Below the pieces are notes generated by a model that worked only from the letters and a program-made list of their open reading frames with translations, ran no database searches and had not been told where the DNA came from. A DNA stretch of 64,000 bases from Denticeps clupeoides (lineage: Eukaryota > Chordata > Actinopteri > Clupeiformes > Denticipitidae), in contig NC_041717.1 of the NCBI RefSeq assembly GCF_900700375.1, positions 15,823,090 through 15,887,089 of the forward strand. The letters are read 5' to 3'. Below are positions 34,826 through 45,376 of the stretch, piece after piece. The first letter of the stretch is position 1, and each line of letters opens with the position of its first letter. A program made the position numbers and the translations under genes.

Positions 34826-36921
34826 CTAGGGTCTGCTTGCCCCAGGACTGTGCTTGCCATGAAGCCGGACGTGAAGATCAATCAGCTGACGCAGGAAGCC
34901 ACGATTAGGGATGATGCCCCTGCCCTCCTTGACTGTGGTGATGGCCTCCACCAGGTTCATGTGCTGTTTGAGCATCAGGTACGCCAGCACCACGGTGGCC
35001 GAGCGGCTCACACCCACGTGGCAGTGCACCAGCACCTTACCTAAACCAAACACAGAAATACTGGGCCACCTGGCTACAACAAATGCAACCACGCGGACAG
35101 TTCTCAGTCCAGCTCTATGTATATACAATACAGGCCAAAAGTTTGGACACCTTCTCATTCAACATGTTTTCTTTATTTTCATGACCATTTACATTGGTAG
35201 ATTCTCACTGAAGGCATCAAAACTACGAATGAACACATGTGGAGTTATGTACTTAACAAAAAGTGGAGACCTGGCCTCCACAGTCACCGGACCTGAACCC
35301 AATCCAGATGGTTTGGGGTGAGCTGGACCGCAGAGTGAAGGCAAAGGGGCCAACAAGTGCTAAACACCTCTGGGAACTCCTTCAAGACTGTTGGAAACCC
35401 ATTTCAGGTGACGACCTCTTGAAGCTCATCGAGAGAATGCCAAGAGTGTGCAAAGCAGTAATCAGAGCAAAGAAACTAGAATATAAAACATGTTTTCAGT
35501 TATTTCACGTTTTTTCGTTAAGGACATATCTACCAATAGACAAAAGGTAGACAGAATCTATCAATGTAAATGGTCATGAAAATAAAGAAAACACATTGAA
35601 TGAGAAGGTGTGTCCAAACTTTTGGCCTGTACTGTATGTGATGCCAGCATATGAAAGTCTCAAACGGGAAGGCAAATCTGCTAAGTCAGGTCCAGGAGCC
35701 CATCCACAGCTCATTTTCATACAGATAAAGAACCAGCAGAGGTTTAATGATTTGGGATGAATTCGCTTAACAAGAGGTCAACAAAACCGTGAACACACCA
35801 AATGTTCAATTTAATGAAATACTTTTCTTTTGGGGTATAATTTCCAGTGGAGTCTGCTGATCATGTACATTTGCTTCTGGGTACTTACTCAAAGTATCTG
35901 TAAGTATTTATTCAATGTTTCTAAATATAAGTAGATATTTTAGGGCTAATACATTTATTAACAGAGAGCAGATAGAGTAACAATATGGCCTAATAATCCC
36001 CTTTACCTCCACTGGCCAAGGCTTTGTGTATGAAGTCTGCTGCGCTGGTGAAGTTGGCGCTCATGTCGTAAGTGGGCGAGTCATGGGCTGCGATGCCCAG
36101 GTAGGTGATGTTCATGCCCTTGTAGAAATCGGCCCCACCGCGGAGCGAGCTGTGAGCGCAGTTTACAATGTGTGTGAATCCGTGGGTCGACAGCTGGCTA
36201 CGATTCTCTGCACTGTCACTGAAACAGAAGGAAAGAGGTGGACGTAATGATCTTTTAATGCTCACCCGGTTTTCTTTTCAGGTGCTACTTTGTTTTGGGG
36301 CAGTGGTGGCCTAGCGGGGCTGGAAATGGACCCGTAATCAGAAGGTTGCCGGTTCGAATCCCGATCCGCCAAGGTGCCCCTGAGGTTCCACTGAGCAAAG
36401 CACCGTCCCCACACACTGCTCCCCGGGCGCCTGTCATGGCTGCCCACTGCTCACTCAGGGTGATGGGTTAAATGCAGTGGACACATTTCGTTGTGTCACC
36501 GTGTGCTGTGCTGCAGTGTATCGAAAACACTTCACTTAAAGAACCAGTAAATGTAATTATTTGTCCTCCTTTCCATGGCAGATTGAGATGAAGTTTTATA
36601 TTACAGTATATAAATATAGACATTACTCCAATGCTGCAACAGCAAAAAAATGCATGGATTGAGAACAGGAATTTTTTGTGACATTGTGTGACATGTTTAA
36701 GATATGTGATCCCAGTTCTCTCTGTTTATCTATAAATCAGGCACTTACTAGTCTCCTATGTATAGCCTTGGCCAGACCTCATCAGCATGACTGACGATCA
36801 CTTTCCCTGTGTAGAGCAGACGCTCCAATTCCATCACAGCCAGGCCAGGGGAGCTGAAGTCAATCTCGGGAGGGCAGGAATGCAGTCTGTCACTTTGCCA
36901 AAGAAAATGTCTCAAAGCCAT
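34826..36921 (-). CDS. dusp26: Dual specificity phosphatase 26
   Basis: An atypical dual-specificity protein phosphatase without a MAPK-binding domain. Coding exons 36749-36921 (from the first ATG in frame), 36007-36218 and 34826-35040 join to about 199 residues, close to human DUSP26 (211). It reads [23 protein letters not shown], then [11 protein letters not shown] (with the general-acid Asp), ADFIHKAL, and the P-loop [19 protein letters not shown] matching HCxxGxSRS, followed by [12 protein letters not shown]. The [10 protein letters not shown] and HDSP...ADFIHRAL segments fit DUSP26 better than DUSP13, 27 or 29. The frame stays open upstream of the ATG to an acceptor-like site at 36966-36967, so an extra 5' coding exon is possible. 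A Tc1-like element lies in intron 2 and a SINE in intron 1. Confidence 0.87.
35124..35636 (+). mobile_element. Non-autonomous Tc1-like element, copy 1
   Basis: The terminal inverted repeats read CAGGCCAAAAGTTTGGACAC at the left and its complement ending ACTGTA at the right. Inside is only the C-terminal transposase segment ([40 protein letters not shown]). Most of the transposase is missing. It lies within a dusp26 intron, about 85 bases from exon 3. Confidence 0.9.
36296..36538 (+). repeat. SINE family 2 copy in a dusp26 intron
   Basis: Full-length plus-strand copy from GGGGCAGTGGTGGCCTAGCG to AACACTTCACTTAAA. Confidence 0.94.
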
Positions 36922-37147
36922 GAGCACAAGAAGCCTGTCGGCCAGCAATGCTTTCACGCGTGGCACTGAAATGATTCAAGTGACAGGAGCTGTGCTGCCG
37001 AGACCGTCAGAGGGTCACAGTTATTTTCAGATTTGGGGCGTGGCAGGAACCAGACTGTGGATCAGTTACTAAATCTCCTGGCTAAATGCAGTGTGCATTC
37101 ATGCATTTCCCCATTTAATCTGAACAAATCTCTCATTGGTCATTGGT

Positions 37148-37344
37148 ATCAGGGTGGTCGTAGCCTAGTGGGTAACACACTCGCCTATGAACCAGAAGAC
37201 CCAGGTTCAAATCCCACTTACTACCATTGTGTCCCTGAGCAAGTCACTTAACCCTAAGTTGCTCCAGGGGGACTGTCCCCTGAAACTACTGATTGTAAGT
37301 CACTCTGGATAAGGGCGTCTGATGAATTCTGTAAATGTAAATGG
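37148..37344 (+). repeat. SINE family 1 copy
   Basis: Full-length plus-strand copy: GGTGGTCGTAGCCTAGTGGG, GGTTCAAATCCCACTTACTACC, GGATAAGGGCGTCTGATGAA, then the (TAAATG) tail. Confidence 0.94.
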
Positions 37345-37712
37345 TATTAATGTGTTCTTTCATTCCAGCATTTTTAAAAATTGGTTTGCTTTTTAATTTA
37401 ACCTGCCTAATTTATTCTCATGGGTAAATGTAGTTTTTTTGCTTTACTGTAATGCTACAGAAGGTTTATTTACATTACATAAATACTAAAATACTAGGTA
37501 TGACAGATTAAAATTTGAGACAGTGTTTTCTTTTTTCAGTGTGTGGATGACCATCAGTACATGAGGTCTAACTTCAAGTTTGAGTCTGGGTTGAGGAGCA
37601 TGAGGTTAGAAAAGCAGTCTCACAAAGGCAATAAAAATGACCACAATGAGGTTCCAGAAATTCCCTCAAGTTCAGTACTTTGACTGTGCTTAGTTGTGTC
37701 ATTCAAAAGTGG

Positions 37713-37922
37713 AAAAGTGAAGTGATTGTGAAACACTGCAGCACAGCACACGATGACACAACAAAATGTGTCCTTTGCTTTTAACCACCAGTGGGCAGCC
37801 ATGACAGGCGCCCGGGGTGCAGTGTGTGGGGACGGTGCTTTGCTCTGTGCACCTTGGGATTCCAACCGGCAACCTTCTGATTAAAGGGCCGCTTCCCTAA
37901 CCGCTAGGCCACCACTGTCCCC
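37713..37922 (-). repeat. SINE family 2 copy
   Basis: Minus-strand copy from AAAAGTGAAGTGATTGTGAA to CGCTAGGCCACCACTGTCCC. It lacks a short part of the middle. Confidence 0.9.
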
Positions 37923-38507
37923 GGTCAGCAGTCAGAAAGGAAACAGATGTTATTAAGCTAAAAAATTATTAAGCTAATAAATTGAGTTCTGCTACTGGGA
38001 TAAACCCACGCATACAACGTCTCTCCACACAGCACTGAAGTGAAAGAGCTCCCTCGTGTGCTCAGAACATGCACTGTAACTCAAAACAAGCATGGGCGAG
38101 GGTGTGTGAGCCTTCACACCTTTATTGTACACCTTTCAATAACCCAAGTATATTGGTGGACGCAGCATACTTTTGATATGCCTTTACAAAAGATGACAGA
38201 AGATAGATAATATGAGGTTACACCAAATAGAACATTAACGCATTAAATATGAAAGAGCACCTCTTGACCTTATTTCACAAACCTATGAAAAATTTATTCC
38301 ACAAATAATTAATGAAAGGTGTGCTTGAGACTTGAAACCAGCCTGTTAGGTAACACTTACCTTGTGAGCAATATTAAAAGATGTCTGTGGGACAGCTGAC
38401 ACGTGATTTAAAGATAGAAATGATTGTCGTGAGAATGCATTGTGTACCTCGGATGGTTTCTGTCAGGCCCTGGTGACCCCGCGCAATAAATTCGAAATCA
38501 CATTAAT

Positions 38508-38612
38508 CCAGTGGTGGTCCGAATCCCCACACACTGCTCCTTGGGCACCTTTCATGGCTGCCCACCGCTCAGCAAGGGTGATGGTTAAAACAATGACAAT
38601 CACTTCAGCGTA
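38508..38612 (+). repeat. SINE family 2 fragment
   Basis: The body CCACACACTGCTCCTTGGG and CAGCAAGGGTGATGGTTAAA plus the tail ATGACAATCACTTCA. The head is degraded. Confidence 0.78.
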
Positions 38613-38995
38613 GATAACCGTGCACTTCAGACTGGAAACCAGATGAATATCTAACAAAGCAAAACATTCATAGTGGGAGAAATAAATGCAGTTGCTCAGT
38701 AGTTGGATGTGGCTTTGTGACCTGTCAGTTCAGCCTATAACTCTTCAGTCGGTTCTAGTTCAAGACAAGCAATTTCAGTAGTGAAGATGTCTCTGCACAC
38801 AATTGTAAACATTTTTTATTCAGTCATTTCATATTTAGAATGCAGGCATAGATTATAATAGAATTAAGCAGATTTTTTTGGTGAATGGATCAGTCAGACA
38901 TAGGGGGTGATTGGAACAATTCATTATGTGAACAGTTTAAACAAATTTTAGGAAAAAAACAAACAAAAAAAAAAAAGTGTCCATTGGCCCCTTGA

Positions 38996-41900
38996 TCAGA
39001 ATGCTTTCCTTTCTAGACTGTCCAAGATGCCTTGGATCCTCTGCACTGCCTCCTTACGGGCCTGTCGGACCTCTTCCTGCCCATTGGTCTCCACAGAGTC
39101 CAGTTCCAGGAGCTCTTTGGTCAGAAGTTCCTCCAGGCATCGGTAGCTTTTGTCTGTTTTTTTGCCCACAAATTCATCCACGTCTTCCTGCAGCAGCTCC
39201 ACACGGGTCAGGACCTGATATACCCGTGCCAGGCCACTCAGCTGAGTTGAGGCCAATGGGGTAGGGGCTGTAGCACTTGGGCCTTCTCCTTTCGCCCCAC
39301 CTGCCTTGTAAATCTGAGGAGGTGCGCTGAAGTCTGCCCCCTTCATGGTGGCGCTGTTAGAGGTGCCTGTTTGCGGTTTGGGCCCTGTTGGAAGTGGGCG
39401 TGGGTGAGATTGTCCTGGTTGATGATCCTAAGGGACAGAAACAAAAAGAACGATCAGGACAAAAACCAACCTACAAGTCACTGATCTGGCAATGGAGGTC
39501 TGTCAAAAGACTCACCTTGGGCTCATAAGGGGGTGGTGCAGGACCCTGCCAGGGTGGAGGATGGGGAGGTCTCACATGGTTGCCATATTGAGTGTGCGAT
39601 GACTGGCTACTCGGTTGCCATTGCTGGTGAGGAGGACCATAACCAGGGTGGGGCCAGGCCTCAGTTGGATGTCGTGAGGACTGCTGTGTTGGGTAGGGAG
39701 CATTGGGGGGCAGTGTGGGACCCCCCTCTCCATAATGCTGGTAAGAAGGTGGAGGGTAGCCTGGACCCTGTACAGATAAAATGACCAAGAATAATCAGAC
39801 CGCCAACCCCCATTCTCGCAAGAGCACATTGCCGTATATGGCAAGCCATGAGGAGCTCCTTCATTCAAATAGCATAAAATGCTACTACATTCTATTTCAT
39901 TATTTTTAGGGCTGCAACAACAAATCGATAAAAATCGATTACTAAAAGAGTTGGCAACAAATTTCCTAATCGATTCGTTGTGTCGCGAGATGCGGAGACA
40001 TTTGATTATTAAAAAAAAAACAAAAAAAAAAACAATAATTTATTTGAGCGCAGAGTGGAGTGAACACACTCAGTCTCTCTCGCACACAGATGCTAGCTGA
40101 ATTTGGCACCTCAGACAGCACGGACAAAAAAAAAAAAAAAAAACGAGCGGAGGTAGAGGAAAGATACATGACTGAGGCAGAGAAATCTGTGCGAAAATAT
40201 GCAAAAGCGACATGGCACGGGAGCAGCACGGCAATGATCCAGCACCTGAAACGCAAACATGTTGGAGTGTTTGAGGAGGAAGAAGGGAATTCAGCAGCAA
40301 GGGAAGTCACTGCAGATTCCAACTTTTGTTCCCATTTGAAGTGAGGAACGTAATGTCCCAGGTGCTGGTGTTTAACTCACCGTGGAGGAGAACTATATGG
40401 GGACTTACAGCACCACCTACAGGTGTGGAGGGGGGATGAAACAGCGTTCGGACTGTTCTCTGCGTCTCCGCGTGGACGATGGAGGGTGGTAGTAGCCTAG
40501 TGGGTAACACACTCGCCTATTGTGTCCCTGAGCAAGACACTTAACCCTTAGTTGCTCCAGGGGGACTGTCCCTGTAACTACTGATTGTAAGTCGCTCTGG
40601 ATAAGGGCGTCTGATAAATGCTGTAAATGTAAATGTCACCCAGCTTGACAAGTTAGCGTTAGCTCGTTAATAACAGTAGTAAAGCAGGGGTGCTATAGTT
40701 ACTTTGCATTAAAAGACTAAAGACATGTTTTTATTCACTAGCTTTTTTTGGACCATTCATTTTTCAATCTGTTGTCATGTATAGCTACACTGCAAAAAAA
40801 GCTTTTCTTACCTAGTAATTTTGTCTCGTTTCCAGTCCATATATCTAAAAAATCTTAAATCAAGATTACTAGACAAGAAAAATGGCATGAGAAAATTAAG
40901 TGATGCTTAAAACTTCTGTTTGAGATTATATCTCATTAAGATTAGTTTTCTTACCCCATTGGCAGATAATTTTGCTTGTTTTAAGCAATCACTTAATTTT
41001 GAGATGTTTTTTCAGAAAACAAGACAATTTCTTTTGCTATTTCATGTGTCTAGTAAATGTATCTTGATTTAAGATTTAGATATTTGGACTGAAAACAGGA
41101 CAAAACTACTAAGTTTGCAGTGTGTGTGTGTGTGTGTGTCAGTATGAGAGTTTGTGAGTGTGTGCTTCAGCGAGTGTGTGCATCTGCAGTGTAGTGTAGA
41201 GAACAAGTTCTGACATTCAAACAAATCCTGTTAAATTTTCTGATTTGTATTTTTTTTTTTATAAATTATTTATCGTTCTGGCAACTCAGGTGGCACTTTA
41301 TTAAAAAAAAAAAAAAAAAGTATATTTGGCAGATGTAAAGCATACATGTTTATGTTTTTTGTGTTAGTCCATTTTTATTTTATTCTATTATTATTATAAC
41401 AGCTCAAGGAGCAACATGTTTGTGCACTTTCTAAAGATTTTGGTTCTGTTTTTGAATAAAGGGTTGGAAATTAATGCTTGTTTTTTTGTTTATCCGATTC
41501 TACGATTACTAAAAAAAAAAATACAAATAAAAATAAAATTAATTGATTGATTATTAAAATAATTGTTAGTTGCAGCCCTAATTATTTTATTCATTTAATT
41601 CATTCAAACCAGCATTAGGGGAAAACTGCAGGCTGACTGATTTTCCCTCAGTTGAGGAATGCAATATAAAAATAAAAAAATAGCAGTTTTGTCTAAAAAT
41701 TATTGCATAAAATGGCAGTTTTTTTCCCCCCAACATGTAGTAATTGTATATTAAATGACAAAATTATTAGCTTTTATCATCCAAGCAAGTTAATTCATTT
41801 ACATGTTCATAGTCCTCTGAAGTGTTCTGAAAAATTTTGCTACCGTGTATAATAGTAGATGATATAGAAATGTACATGCTGTTAAATTTCTTTAATCTTA

Positions 41901-43339
41901 ATCCCACTTCTGGGATTAATAAAGGATCATCTAATTTTATCAGATAATACACCAATGCAGTATTATCTGCAGAACATTCGGCAAATGAGACTTGATTTGG
42001 ACATCTGTCCCAAACATAAATCTAAAAATGGTTACATGTCTTCTTTCACATAAAGATACAGATAACTAGTAAGCAGCAATTTTTGTTATCTGTTTATTTC
42101 CGCAAATGTAAAATACTTTATGTGACATTAGCAAACACTTCCTATGTGCTATGTTACTGTGGTAAGTATTAGGGCCTGAATCACATACATTGGAGGCGAA
42201 TGTGTTGAAATTAGTGGTGGGCCGTTATCTGCGTTAACGTGAGACTCTTATTGGGCGCTAAAAAAAATATTGCCGTTAATCTATTCACAAAGTTGGGTTG
42301 GGAGCTGGGTCTATACTACGCAAGCTATTGTGCCGGAGTTAAATGGTTAAGCTAGATTTATAAGTATATTTCTTCTTTCTTGTGTCTTTTAGTTTCTTAT
42401 TTCCTAAAGACTTTCATTTTGTTTTTGAGACCCGGTTCAGGTCTCTTGGACACATGGCGTGAGTTGTTAGAGGTGCGTGGGGTTTGTGAGCAAAAGGTTA
42501 TTTCTTTCATTTTAATTTATGTACATATTAGGAATATTTTGCATGTGTGTTATTTTGTGAATATTTTTTTTTATGTTCTTTTAATACTGTATATTGTAGA
42601 GAGAGGTGCAGAAAGACGCGATGTGTGACGCGATGTTCTGATGCGACCTTGCTTTTTGTACAGGTATGCAGTATTGTAAATTGTGAATGCTTTATGTTAA
42701 TGTTCAGTTCTCTTGGACACATGGCGTGAGTAGAGAGGTGTAGAAAGAGGCGATGTTCTGACGCGACCTTGCTTTTTGTACAGAATACACTTTGCACAGA
42801 AAATCTCTTGGGTGTCAGCTTATCATTTGTGGTTCAAGAAACGAAATCAAAAAGTTACACAACGCAGAAGAAGAACCGCTACACTATGATGACTTTCACC
42901 TTGATATTTTAGCGCGGATGTATACCTAGCTGAATTGCACTGTAGGGGGCGAGAACGAGTCTTCGAACTGTGAAATTACCACATCAAACCTGACGTGGTA
43001 ACATGGATGCAGCTACTTAACTGAATAAACAGTTGGTAAACACAAGTACATCTTATTGAACATCATTTATTTTCATCACCAATTATCATAGTAGAACAGC
43101 TTTCTCAAGCAGTTTGTGATGCATTTTGGAAACAGGAGATGAGCCCCTGATCTAATGCACCACCTGGCTTGAGAAACCCGTTCTCAAAGACTTACTTTTA
43201 GTCATTATTTGGGTAGCACACATATTCTGAATGCCTTCGGCAGAATTCAAATGAGCCAAGATTAAAATCTAGATTAATTCCAAGATTACAGTGATATTAA
43301 TCTAGATTAAGAAAATTAATCTATGACCACCTCTAGTTG

Positions 43340-43393
<54 letters not shown>

Positions 43394-44787
43394 TCGTGTT
43401 TTTTTTCCAATCGTGTACTTTATTGAAACCCCCAACTGACAAGCATCATCAGAATGCTAGGTCTTGAATGAGGTGGCTCATAAATGGTAAAAAATACTGA
43501 TCAATTGTAGACATTTGTAGATCATCATATGAATTTTACTCCCCAGCCTTACGCAAGAATAAATACACAGAAAGGGTCACTCACCCCTTGGCAAGACTGT
43601 GCAGGATAGGGTGGTGGGTTTGTTGCCCCTGTGCTGTGCTCAGGACAGCCTTGATTGTGGTACTGGGGTTGCCTGGGCGTCATCTGATCAGTGCAGTAAT
43701 AAGGACTGGATGGATGCACCATGCCTGCTGCATACTGTGCTGGGCTGTAGACACCGTTGGGAAATGCCTGCATGGGCTGAGGAAAGTACAATGAACAAAG
43801 ATCCACGAGTGCAGCAAGAAAAAGCCAGAAATCAAGATTCAAATGTGCTTTATTGCCGGTTAAGATCATGTTCTCCAACCAGACAAGACATGAGAGGTAG
43901 ACAGGCTACCTGCGGACTGTATGGCAGCTGTCCGTTGACCTCCGTTGCCGGGGGGTACATGTTCCCATAAGGCCCTGTTGCAGGAGACTGGGGATACCAA
44001 TAATTTGATGCATATCCAGGATACTGCACAGAGTCCTGATCAACCAAAAGGAAATAAATCTTGTGGGTTCCAGCTCCACTATTATGTACAATACAGGCAA
44101 AAAGTTTGGACACACCTTCTCATTCAATGTGTTTTCTTTATTTTCATGGCCATTTACATTGGTAGATTCTCACTGAAGGCATCAAAACTCCACATGTGTT
44201 CATTCATAGTTATGTACTTAACAAAAAGTGAAGACCTGACCTCCACAGTCACCGGACCTGAACCCAATCGAGATGGTTTGGGGTGAGCTGGACCGCAGAG
44301 TGAAGGCAAAGGGGCCAACAAGTGCTAAACACCTCTGGGAACTCCTTCAAGACTGTTGGAGAAGCATTTCAGGTGACGACCTCTTGAAGCTCATCGAGAG
44401 AATGCCAAGAGTGTGCAAAGCAGAAATCAGAGCAAAGAAACTAGAATATAAAACATGTTTTCAGTTATTTCACCTTTTTTGTTAAGTACAGTATTAAGAA
44501 CATTCATAGTTTTGATGCCTTCAGTGAGAATCTACCAACGTAAATTGTCATGAAAGTGTGTCCAACCTTTTGGCCTGTACTGTACGTAATTACCATAAAA
44601 ATAAAATGTCACCGTTATGTTAATCTGGCATCTAGAACGCAGACATAATCTACACCGAGAGAACGTGTTCAGCTGCGGCTGCTTGTCTAGTTACCATTGC
44701 GCCGTTCCAGTTGTTGTTTTCCGGGCTGTAGGTGGAGGGCCAGGCCTGGTGCTGGGCCGGCTTGCTGTTGGGCTGCGTTTGGTTCAT
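38996..44787 (-). CDS. bag4: BAG domain cochaperone 4 (SODD)
   Basis: BAG4 binds the Hsp70 ATPase domain as a nucleotide-exchange cochaperone and silences TNF receptor death domains. Five exons, 44695-44787, 43910-44035, 43585-43776, 39516-39767 and 38996-39427, all join on codon boundaries to give 364 residues. The N-terminal two thirds are low-complexity, rich in Pro, Tyr, Gln and Gly (for example NGVYSPAQYAAGMVHP), as in the family. The BAG domain is in the last exon (VDEFVGKKTDKSYRCLEELL, LLELDSVETNGQEEVRQARK) and the protein ends SLERKAF. The gene is shorter than human BAG4 (457) because the linker is reduced. Intron 3 is about 3.8 kb and is filled by two hAT elements. The gene is head-to-head with lsm1. 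Confidence 0.94.
39907..41580 (+). mobile_element. hAT element with BED zinc-finger remnant
   Basis: The ends TAGGGCTGCAAC and GTTGCAGCCCTA are inverted, and the flanks are exact 8-bp duplications (ATTATTTT at 39899-39906 and 41581-41588), diagnostic of hAT. An internal open frame near 40060-40344 carries a BED-finger end (STAMIQHLKRKHVGVFEEEE), but no catalytic transposase follows. It is non-autonomous. A SINE is nested at 40483-40637. It lies in bag4 intron 3. Confidence 0.93.
40483..40637 (+). repeat. SINE family 1 nested in the hAT element
   Basis: Plus-strand copy GGTGGTAGTAGCCTAGTGGG to CTGATAAATGCTGTAAATGT, missing the B-box segment. It is younger than its hAT host. Confidence 0.92.
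41860..41945 (+). repeat. Possible non-LTR element tail
   Basis: AATCCCACTTCTGGGATTAA followed by TAAAGGATCATCTAATT resembles the (short inverted repeat plus AT-rich) 3' tails of fish LINEs. It is only a fragment. Confidence 0.45.
42212..43335. mobile_element. Second hAT element, non-autonomous
   Basis: The ends TAGTGGTGGGCC and GACCACCTCTA are imperfect inverted repeats, flanked by exact 8-bp duplications GTTGAAAT (42204-42211 and 43336-43343). No transposase is visible. Inside, a segment of about 130 bases containing CTCTTGGACACATGGCGTGAG and CGACCTTGCTTTTTGTACAG occurs twice (about 42442-42663 with extra DNA, and 42709-42783). It lies in bag4 intron 3. Confidence 0.9.
43342..43391. repeat. 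(TA)n microsatellite
   Basis: About 50 bases of pure TA directly abutting the right target duplication of the hAT element. Confidence 0.97.
44087..44584 (+). mobile_element. Non-autonomous Tc1-like element, copy 2
   Basis: Same family and same internal deletion as copy 1, with inverted ends (ACAGGCAAAAAGTTTGGACAC at the left). It retains the [20 protein letters not shown] and MPRVCKAEIRAKK segments. It is in bag4 intron 1, about 50 bases upstream of exon 2. Confidence 0.9.
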
Positions 44788-45376
44788 GACCCGAGCGGCG
44801 TCTCCTCCACTGGCGCAGGAATGGCTTCAGTCAGGCTGCCGTGCGACTGCGGGGTTTCGGTCTCCTTTTTCGTCCGCTTTCAGGCTCTTTCATCACTTGA
44901 CGGCGACGAGGTCGGTAAAAATATACATGCTTTCAACTCTCCATCACTTCTTTCCGACGACGACTTTACATAACCGACCCCATGCGCGCCATTTCCTCAG
45001 CCGTAGCGACGAAAAGCCGATCAGCTGAGGTCCTGCACCCGGATACGTGACCTCACCACACCACCGCCAGCGAGGCTCCCGGCACCGGATGGAAACGGGC
45101 GGCCAAATCTCGCGAGAGCAAGCATAGGATTATTTATCGACGTACCAATTATTTTTTTTTGCCCAAAGGACAAGCGAGCGGAACACTCAGACAATGTGTC
45201 CTCTATTCGGTGTATTCGGAGAAATTATTGCAAAGCAAAAAAAGAAAAAAGTCGCGTGTAATCAGCAGGCCAATCAGCCGGCAGGACGTTGCGACGCTCT
45301 TTTCGACGTCACTTCCTCTTTCGACGTAGCGCCACAATGCTCGATACGTTGCTGGAAGGCTGCAGATGTTGCGAGA
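44788..45376. promoter_or_regulatory. Shared bag4-lsm1 bidirectional promoter
   Basis: The start codons of bag4 (minus, 44787) and lsm1 (plus, 45377) are 590 bases apart in a CpG-rich stretch without a TATA box. A perfect TCTCGCGAGA palindrome lies at 45108-45117. This motif is known in CpG-island housekeeping promoters and is bound by BANP. The head-to-head BAG4-LSM1 arrangement is also found in human. Confidence 0.85.

Larger units (their letters stand above)
37345..38995. other. Between dusp26 and bag4
   Basis: Contains two SINE pieces listed separately and otherwise AT-rich DNA. The right end should hold the bag4 3' UTR, and a minus-strand AATAAA occurs at 38815-38820. No additional exon is seen. 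Confidence 0.45.

Noticed and set aside
35263-35550. Transposase-like frame as a functional gene
   Set aside because: Only the C-terminal part of a Tc1 transposase is present, lacking most catalytic and DNA-binding regions.
37150-37230. SINE heads as tRNA genes
   Set aside because: A- and B-box-like sequences are present, but no cloverleaf with acceptor stem can be formed and each is followed by a SINE body.
40060-40344. BED-finger open frame as a host gene
   Set aside because: It lies within a hAT element bounded by inverted ends and exact 8-bp duplications.
43342-43391. Repeat tract considered as CRISPR or satellite
   Set aside because: It is a simple (TA)n microsatellite with no spacers.
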